In this document: positions 60,001 through 64,000 of the stretch, piece by piece
Layout: every line of letters starts with the position of its first letter
How positions within the stretch are numbered: the stretch's first letter is position 1
Origin: Hyalella azteca
Taxonomy: Eukaryota > Arthropoda > Malacostraca > Amphipoda > Hyalellidae
Direction: 5' to 3'
Length of the DNA stretch: 64,000 bases
NCBI RefSeq assembly: GCF_000764305.2
Contig: NW_025944333.1
Coordinates: 165,473-229,472, forward strand
Made by a program: the position numbers and the translations under genes
The notes under the pieces: generated by a model
What the model was told of the DNA's origin: nothing
Database searches by the model: none
Seen by the model: the letters and a program-made list of their open reading frames with translations, nothing else

Positions 60001-61761
60001 TCTCAAAAATACCATACAAACATTTTTATTGACATCTTTAACAAGTATACATTGACAAGTAATTTCAAATTCCTCAAAAACCTATAGCAATAATCTTGAA
60101 GATAACTGGTGATAGTCTAAAATTTGCAGTGATGCAAGCTTTGTATTATGCAGAAATATAGGATTCATATTTTCTCTTAAAAATGTTCTCATTCATGCAT
60201 AAGCACATCAGAAAGAACACTGAGTCCCTAATATTGAGCATCCATTTGCTCCACAAACCAGCTATGAGGAGATGCTCAGCAGTGGGGCTGAAAGCGAGTG
60301 CATTAGGCAGCAGCAGAGGGTCTGAGGTCCAAGGTACAACACAGCAACTCAGCTCCCCTTCTCGCAGCCGCTGCACCACCACTCTACCTTTGCTATGAAG
60401 TGTACAGGATATGTTAATGCTGCTTAAATCAAAATTAAACTTTCAAAGTGCTCATTTATATAAAATGGGAGTTATTGATATTGCACTCAAACTTCCCAAC
60501 ACAATATTTGATGTTAAAAATTAGTTCAAATATATAGGTATATATTTATATACAGGGGTTGGACAAAATAAAGAAAACACCTTACATTTTGACATGTTAA
60601 TTTTTCAACATGTTATAAACAATGAAAACATGATATATTTTTATGTTTCATTGTTGCTGCGAATTGATATTTTATCCTTGCACAAATATTTTTAGTTACT
60701 TTTTGTTTCTATAACCTAACCTAAAATGTATATATAAATGGCAAACCTCTGACTTTCAAAGAGGCCATAATTGTTGGTGACCATATGGCAGGTGCTAGAT
60801 TGACAAAAGTTTTCCAAATGCTCAATGTTTCTAGAGGTACACTCTCAAAAGTAATGACTGCTTTTGAAAGAGAAGGGAAAACATCATCAGCAAAGCACAG
60901 CAGCAAAGCACAGGTCTGGTCAAAAGTTGAAGTTGTCTGAGAGAGACTGTCAGTACCTGAACCTATATCAAATTGTGAGAGATAATCAAAAGGTAATGGC
61001 TGTTAAAATTACTTCAGGCCTCAATGGTCACCTACAGAACCCAGTTTCCATAAAGACTGTCTGCCAAGAGCTGTACAGATCTGCCAAGAGCTGTACAGAT
61101 CTGGATTCTATGGAAGAGCTGCAAATAGAAGCACTGCTTCTAATTGCAGCCCAGCAGCGTTTCCACTGAGAGTTCAAGCACTGTTTTCAGAAGAGAATGT
61201 CATCTTTCAAGATGATAATGCCACAATCCATACAGCCAAAATAGTTAAAAGATGGCATGAGGAACATTCTAATGAAGTTGAGCATCTCATTTGTACACCA
61301 CAATAACCGGACCTGAATATTATTGAGAATTTATGGTCGATTTTAGAGATGCATATCAGAAGTTGATTCCTGCCACCATCATCTTTTAAAGAGCTGGAGG
61401 GAGTTTTAACTAAAGAATAGGTTAGAACTCCTTTGGAAACAACTCACAATTTGTATGAATCAATACCTAGGAGAATTGAGGCTGTAATTATCACAAAAGG
61501 TGGACCTACCTACACCATACTAAAATATATTTTGTGGATTTCTCAGATGTTACTTTTATATTGTTAAACCTCTGTATCTCAATTTCAAATAACTGCTTTA
61601 TTTTTTTAAATAAAAAAATTATAAATTCAGCAAATCACTTACCTGGTTGTGGTGGCCACAACAGACAACCGAGGGGCAGAAAATGAAATGGAAATAAAAA
61701 TTTCTTCATCTTCAGGAAGCCCCCCCAGAATTTCTATAAGTTTAAATAATTTTTTATCCAT
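44556..61761 (-). CDS. Large propeller / RCC1-repeat protein, 18 exons, about 1964 aa; possibly claret-type
   Basis: Exons 5'-3': 61761-61643, 60383-60259, 59429-59249, 58337-58166, 57957-57700, 57168-56927, 55935-55761, 55456-53990, 53822-53586, 52684-51343, 50737-50592, 49329-49240, 48837-48730, 48391-48095, 47794-47613, 46331-46243, 45876-45680, 45023-44556. Phases agree throughout. Residues 1 to about 385 look like a beta-propeller (SALVWW then GDLQIAIIGTVLGELCMVEL). About 385-913 is helical with a low-complexity stretch. About 930-1490 holds seven RCC1 repeats (GRLYCWG, VYGWGSNTYGEVGTG, VLSWGWGVHGQLGHG, VYAWGCSVYGQCGTG, EIWFWG, LYTWGRNLCGQLG, VWGFGSNFHSQ). About 1555-1809 is helical. The end has SCQHAF and CTPCPAC, a possible zinc site. 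An RCC1-like exchange factor such as Drosophila claret, which acts on Rab32 in pigment-granule traffic, is the closest idea from memory; this is inference. Confidence 0.8.
45573..45680. repeat. 24-bp repeat that starts at the exon 17 donor, about 4 units
   Basis: On the minus strand the unit is gtttagaattctaagaattt plus tata, beginning at the GT of the exon 17 donor (CTT|GTTTAG). About four units follow and the last is degraded. The intronic side of the donor is copied; the exon side is not. Confidence 0.7.
45680..45876 (-). CDS. RCC1 gene exon 17
   Basis: Begins in phase 1 (completing Asp of DPKLRLP) after gttatgttgttcag. It encodes TVVDPAVLRVSADTVMQAAA and LVVFSCQHAFTPEDLK. The 3' edge is uncertain: donors CTT|GTTTAG at 45679 and AAG|GTCGCT at 45712 both keep phase 0. 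Neither is strong. Confidence 0.7.
46243..46331 (-). CDS. RCC1 gene exon 16
   Basis: 89 nt after ccttttttcag: DDGDDSLVSHLTPSFCLKLT, then AALNERISR. It enters in phase 2 (AA+A) and leaves in phase 1 at G|GTAAGA. Both phases fit the neighbours. Confidence 0.82.
46985..47240 (-). repeat. Dispersed repeat, copy 2 (in RCC1 gene intron 15)
   Basis: Diverged inverted copy of 13068-13390. Read on the minus strand it has gggttgcagg, gatttagttttt, attgcgttggccgg, ttgaattat and acttggccg, in the same order. Confidence 0.5.
47613..47794 (-). CDS. RCC1 gene exon 15
   Basis: Starts VVQTYLDDLYGDGGD after ccttgcctcgtag; a second AG three codons in would drop VVQ. A Leu-rich helical stretch follows (RPLGLLEELLLLHFPALLPN). 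It ends in phase 2 at AA|GTAAAA, just before an in-frame TAA, which is why the exon looks as if it stops. Confidence 0.8.
48095..48391 (-). CDS. RCC1 gene exon 14
   Basis: 99 codons from LERWLRELRFSEDVALTSG to DKVALQ, phase 0 at both ends (donor CAG|GTTAGT). All-helical pattern (EILQRALLNLHQHYDPTDVV, then QAAGAVFCAQLDHASAMQCH), a repeat-like solenoid. Confidence 0.87.
48730..48837 (-). CDS. RCC1 gene exon 13
   Basis: 36 codons, phase 0: VPHSVHSNVEVPRPVPGL through LEEDMRTSLQ. Pro-rich linker between the RCC1 propeller and the second helical part. Confidence 0.8.
49240..49329 (-). CDS. RCC1 gene exon 12
   Basis: 30 codons, phase 0: LGGMAAKGAGGDKG then QPVRVFTLKTAKRILK, donor AAG|GTGATT. It closes the last RCC1 blade (HSQ|LGG). 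Confidence 0.82.
49309..49427. repeat. 86-bp duplication of the exon 12 acceptor
   Basis: The block tagcagccatgccgcccagc plus tgcgca occurs at 49311 and again at 49397, exactly 86 bp apart, and the intron sequence between is also duplicated (gacattcgtgattctt follows both). Each copy has the tgcgcag acceptor and the first 19 or so bases of exon 12. Only the copy at 49329 joins to the rest of the exon. Confidence 0.85.
50592..50737 (-). CDS. RCC1 gene exon 11 (RCC1 blade)
   Basis: GTGNRQESPRPTAVMK, then VTAVACGADCTLVADDSGQ and VWGFGSNFHSQ, phase 1 in and phase 0 out. A complete RCC1 repeat core. Confidence 0.9.
51343..52684 (-). CDS. RCC1 gene exon 10 (five RCC1 repeats with a linker)
   Basis: 447 codons after gcatttattcag. 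Four full repeats come first, each with the AxACGxxHxLALT... then GxVxxWGxxxxGQxGxG pattern. A roughly 140-residue Ser-rich, low-complexity insertion follows, then SAGAQHSALLTTRGELYTWG. The insertion sits between blades, so the propeller can still close. Phase 1 at CTCG|GTGAGG. Confidence 0.92.
53303..53617. repeat. 31-bp minisatellite that copies the exon 9 donor, 10 units
   Basis: The landmark ttacctt recurs every 31 bp exactly: 53303, 53334, 53365, 53396, 53427, 53458, 53489, 53520, 53551 and 53582. On the minus strand each unit reads cactcatggctgaaat, then taag|gtaacctt, i.e. the last codons of exon 9 (PLMAEIK) plus its donor. GT is kept in all ten units; the bases before it vary (taag, tgaag, taaa). 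The unit at 53582 is the real edge. Confidence 0.92.
53586..53822 (-). CDS. RCC1 gene exon 9 (first RCC1 blade)
   Basis: 79 codons, phase 0: PSHAIAGGDLLPRGKLLLCC, then AAFNGRLYCWGAAKGGVLGL, ending PSPLMAEIK at AAG|GTAACC. The exon end is the seed of the 31-bp array. Confidence 0.87.
53990..55456 (-). CDS. RCC1 gene exon 8 (helical part)
   Basis: 489 codons from FSHTRCALKLALYGLTTEFL to TALPAPAM, donor GTGAGA. The first and last thirds are helical (FLVFLKRNPHYDPLYCLCLA, then LPLLLRLASLYDPSHPSLAA). The middle, about 250 residues, is polar and of low complexity. The helical pattern resembles the solenoids of membrane-traffic proteins, an analogy only. Confidence 0.9.
55761..55935 (-). CDS. RCC1 gene exon 7
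   Basis: ESAEYVFMEHLVGCGKPEVA, then HRLAAVFSLDAALYEVAADA and FASALVLYKHAR, ending AGG|GTGAGC. The acceptor cgtacacag at 55936 gives the phase needed by exon 6; an earlier AG (acttaag) would shift the frame. The first bases of this exon are repeated upstream. Confidence 0.78.
55900..56295. repeat. Array that copies the exon 7 acceptor, about 4 diverged units
   Basis: Blocks of gtgctccatgaa, then catactcggcgctctctctg, tgtacgaac and acaacaaccatgttgttgta recur near 55907, 55999, 56090 and 56223. They cover 32 or so bases of exon 7 plus the acceptor and about 60 bp of intron. Units vary in length (about 90-130 bp). The repeat keeps an open frame with FVHRESAEYV several times on the minus strand, which is not evidence of coding. 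Confidence 0.8.
56927..57168 (-). CDS. RCC1 gene exon 6
   Basis: GPKRDHVLEVVELPEQYKIL, then RLLPFGAVNHIRES, an acidic loop and SCLVVTNRGLCVLQL. Phase 0 in, phase 2 out at GT|GTGAGT. It closes the N-terminal propeller. Confidence 0.85.
57460..57570. repeat. CAG/CAC trinucleotide repeat in RCC1 gene intron 5
   Basis: A run of agcagcacc-type triplets, imperfect. On the minus strand one frame reads Ala/Gly-rich and ends GAVDVK at a GTATTA. No acceptor with suitable phase precedes the repeat, so it is placed in the intron. Confidence 0.8.
57700..57957 (-). CDS. RCC1 gene exon 5
   Basis: 86 codons, phase 0 at both ends: IRDQSGHEFHLLLEHRSRRF, a Gly/Asp-rich loop, then LCSWLPERGDLIAAP and YLISLHDTNRNTLK. 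Part of the N-terminal propeller. A different frame here looks longer but has no splice support. Confidence 0.83.
58166..58337 (-). CDS. RCC1 gene exon 4
   Basis: WQPSGGDLQIAIIGTVLGEL, then CMVELTTGREVGGTYITQPV and ASLALCSDNALDTTNLL, donor CTC|GTGAGT. Strand-turn-strand pattern of a propeller blade. Confidence 0.88.
59249..59429 (-). CDS. RCC1 gene exon 3
   Basis: Enters in phase 1: NNGSLYVLPLWSLWPESGAG, then EDVYPEHILDEVFTIP and SRAKPSALVW. It ends TG|GTCAGT, and the next exon completes Trp to give ALVWWQPSGGDL. The open frame runs on past this donor and would be misread without the splice. Confidence 0.83.
60259..60383 (-). CDS. RCC1 gene exon 2
   Basis: VVVQRLREGELSCCVVPWTS, then NALAFSPTAEHLLIA, ending phase 1 at GCTG|GTTTGT. 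The acceptor gcaaaggtag at 60384 gives AG+A for Arg; the AG five bases earlier would put a stop next. Confidence 0.82.
60553..61574 (+). mobile_element. Decayed Tc1-type transposon (1022 bp)
   Basis: Left end CAGGGGTTGGACAAAATAA after TA. The right end is a degraded complement (ttgttaaacctctg) before TA. The transposase can be followed as pieces: LSERDCQYLNLYQIVRDNQK and GHLQNPVSIKTVCQELYRS (helix-turn-helix part), then ENVIFQDDNATIHTAKIVKR with a catalytic Asp, then PDLNIIENLWSILE with the DD34E Glu. Frameshifts, an in-frame TAA before PDLN and a small internal duplication (gccaagagctgtacagatct) make it dead. Confidence 0.88.
61643..61761 (-). CDS. RCC1 gene exon 1 (start of protein)
   Basis: MDKKLFKLIEILGGLPEDEE, then IFISISFSAPRLSVVATTT, ending ACCAG|GTAAGT in phase 2. 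An in-frame TGA lies 21 nt before the ATG, so this is the first possible Met. No signal peptide, so the protein is likely cytosolic. Confidence 0.85.
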
Positions 61762-63573
61762 AATGCAAAGTGTCACAAATCAGTAATGAACATAAGAAAA
61801 TGAAAACAAAAAGATAATGATAGAATAGAGAACAAATAGTTAAGGTGCATGGCATTCATCTGCAGAGCTTTACTAGACAGCCCTGTTAGATTCAGTTGCT
61901 AAGCCATCTGTAAGTGAGGAAACATATTTAGTTGTAATTTAAAGCATACTTAACATGAAAACTAGAATATTTTTCCATAATACATGTTAACAATACATTC
62001 TACATACTATCTATATAGACAAATAATAGTAAATTCCATCCGTGTCATGGAAATTAGAGGAAGGAGGGGTAATAAGAAATATGAAGTGCATCATTTCTTG
62101 GCACTAACTGAATCTGAGCCATTTTGTAATGTTAGACAGAAATTTTCCTAAAGTTGCAGAAAAAGTTATTATTTCAATGGTGATTTTCCTAAGTTGCAGG
62201 TAAAAATAAGCTGTTTTTCTTATCTTTCAATTTTTTAATGAAGGAATAGAAAAAAGTCCATAAGAATGAGTGAAATTGGCCAGATTCACTGGCGTTTTTG
62301 TCTGGGTCATGGGTGGCTTCTGCCCAATTTTCCAGTTAGGAGTCTCAGTATGGAGTTTGGGAAGAGACTGGACTGGCTTCCTCCTGAAGAGGAGTTTGGG
62401 ATGCAATTTGTAGGAGGTCAATATCAAGGCTGGTATCTTTGTTGCTTTTGGACCACTAATCCTATATAATGATGAGCAATACCTACCGTCAAATGGGGTA
62501 ATACTAATAAGGGACGGTTTCTGTCTTCTGTGTTTTTTACTTGTTTATCATTTATTGATATATCACCATATTCATTCATTACCGTATTATTGAAGTGATA
62601 TTACCGTATCCATAAACATGCCATTGAACATTTACAACAACCTTGTCCACTGCAAGCTTCATATCATTAGCCGTATAGCATTTCTTATGTATCTGGAAGC
62701 TTACAGGACGGCTTGTAATTTCAGACCATTTTAATTGGGCTAAGTGATTTCACTATTAAAAAAGATCATAAAAACATACCTGAAACAGAAAGAAATGTTT
62801 TAGTAAGAACCATCATATGTTTTGGAGAAATAAATCATAGTTCAGGATAATTGCTTCTCATTCTATGATGCCCAGTGCACAATTCTATACATGACATTCT
62901 GTGAACAATTTTGTGATGGCTGATGAATGGCAACTCTAGTTGCCACCTCCAAAAATGGTTGTATTATTCATAATATAAGGTAAATTTTAGTTTTATAGTT
63001 GTACACTGCATCATACACATTCCATACAATTACTGAACAAGAATTGTTCACCTCGGTTGATCACCCTTCAGTCAGTTGACCTTTCAACTACAGGCGGTCA
63101 CTATGTTTATGATCAGGCCAGTACCAGCCCACAGAAAAGGCTATGTTCCTATTGTTTGTGAGTAAATATTTTATAATTCTAAGTGTTGAAATGATGGATT
63201 AGGAGTCTAGTAGTCAGACAAAATTCATAAATGGCAAAAACATTAAAATTAAAGACAATATAAGCTAAATCATACATGGTGGCACCTGAAGTTGCCACTC
63301 GGCATTTGTGACATGTAAACTGTGTTCTTGCATGAATGTGGAGATAAAAGGCTAGTACCTCATGTCCTACATGTATTATAACAAAATAAGTCAACATCTA
63401 GTTGATAGAAAGATATTTTAATGAAGTTTAATAGTGATATTTATAACATACATGTTATTTACATATATTCATATATATATGAATAGATTTATAAATATTC
63501 AAATGCAAGTGAACTTTGCCAGAATTTTACAATATGTTGGTAGATTAGGACAAAAATGACAATGAAGTTTTGT
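61762..63573. other. Upstream region of the RCC1 gene
   Basis: AT-rich, no recognised exon or repeat ends. The promoter of the RCC1 gene should be at its left end, but no motif stands out. Confidence 0.5.
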
Positions 63574-63951
63574 TCACAATTTATCATTCAATGAAAATGC
63601 TTCGACAGAATGATACATGGAATCAGATGATTTTGATGATAAGGTTGCCCACAAACCTGGGAAAGGAATTATTTGCTTGGACTTAAATTTAACATCCTCC
63701 CTTACTAAAATCCCCAGGCCTCCCCTTTCTCTAATTCTATGTAGCCACTGTGACTGATATCCAAGAAATTTTGGTTCATTTTTCTTTAGCCATGTTTCAC
63801 TTGAACAAACCAGATCTGGCTTTCTTGTGTACATATAGATCTTAAGTTCTGAAACTTTACCCTTGAGACCATTGCAGTTTAGTTGGTAGATTTCAAGCTG
63901 GGACTCTAGTTCAGTTGCTCGTTGTATGGAATTAAAATTTACAGCAGCCAT
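63574..63951 (-). pseudogene. Non-LTR retrotransposon (LINE) endonuclease fragment
   Basis: A 125-codon frame matching the start of an apurinic-type endonuclease of LINE ORF2. IYQLNCNGLKGKVSEL is the N-x-N-G metal-site block, DLVCSSETWLKKNEP has the catalytic Glu (usual QETW), and RIRERGGLGILVR the third block. The frame stops before the His block and the reverse transcriptase, so the element is truncated towards lower coordinates. It may continue beyond the window on the other side. Confidence 0.85.
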
Positions 63952-64000
63952 TTAAATTTTCTTTTTCTTTGAGCTTCTGGTCGACTTATTCTGTCTCTTG

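Overview
This is a 64 kb piece of an arthropod nuclear genome, AT-rich, with long introns and many transposon remnants. The protostome-specific ionotropic-receptor (IR) gene supports this, as do the GT-AG introns, a tRNA-headed SINE and many DNA-transposon families. A crustacean is plausible, but the sequence alone does not prove it. There is one assembly gap (20187-20625).

Three real protein-coding genes can be read by joining exons with matching splice phase. (1) 9545-15315, minus: a complete five-exon IR-type receptor channel of 629 aa. (2) 32175-40031, plus: the last four exons of a Rab GTPase of the Rab43/Rab19 type; its 5' exon, with the P-loop, was not found in the window. (3) 44556-61761, minus: a complete 18-exon gene for a protein of about 1964 aa. 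It has an N-terminal beta-propeller-like part, a helical part, a seven-blade RCC1 propeller, a second helical part and a C-terminal cysteine-rich end. It could be a claret-type RCC1-like exchange factor, but this is a suggestion only.

The rest is non-coding or mobile DNA. 1-9.5 kb holds MITEs and four copies of a GACG-rich repeat. 18.7-19.7 kb is a large imperfect inverted repeat. 22.8-29.7 kb is a nested transposon complex: two copies of a 0.93-kb TA-flanked element, one of them split by two 2.3-kb LTR-like insertions, the second of which carries a MITE. 33.05-34.90 kb is a hAT-type element with a mariner inside it. 60.55-61.57 kb is a decayed Tc1 element inside intron 1 of the large gene. 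A LINE endonuclease fragment lies at the right edge.

The most unusual signal is recurrent. Five introns, in two unrelated genes, carry tandem repeats whose unit is a copy of the neighbouring splice junction, with the intact GT or AG in most copies. In one IR intron the donor end is amplified 13 times (20-bp unit) and the acceptor end 7 times (52-bp unit). In the RCC1 gene a donor is amplified 10 times (31-bp unit). Smaller versions occur at three more junctions.
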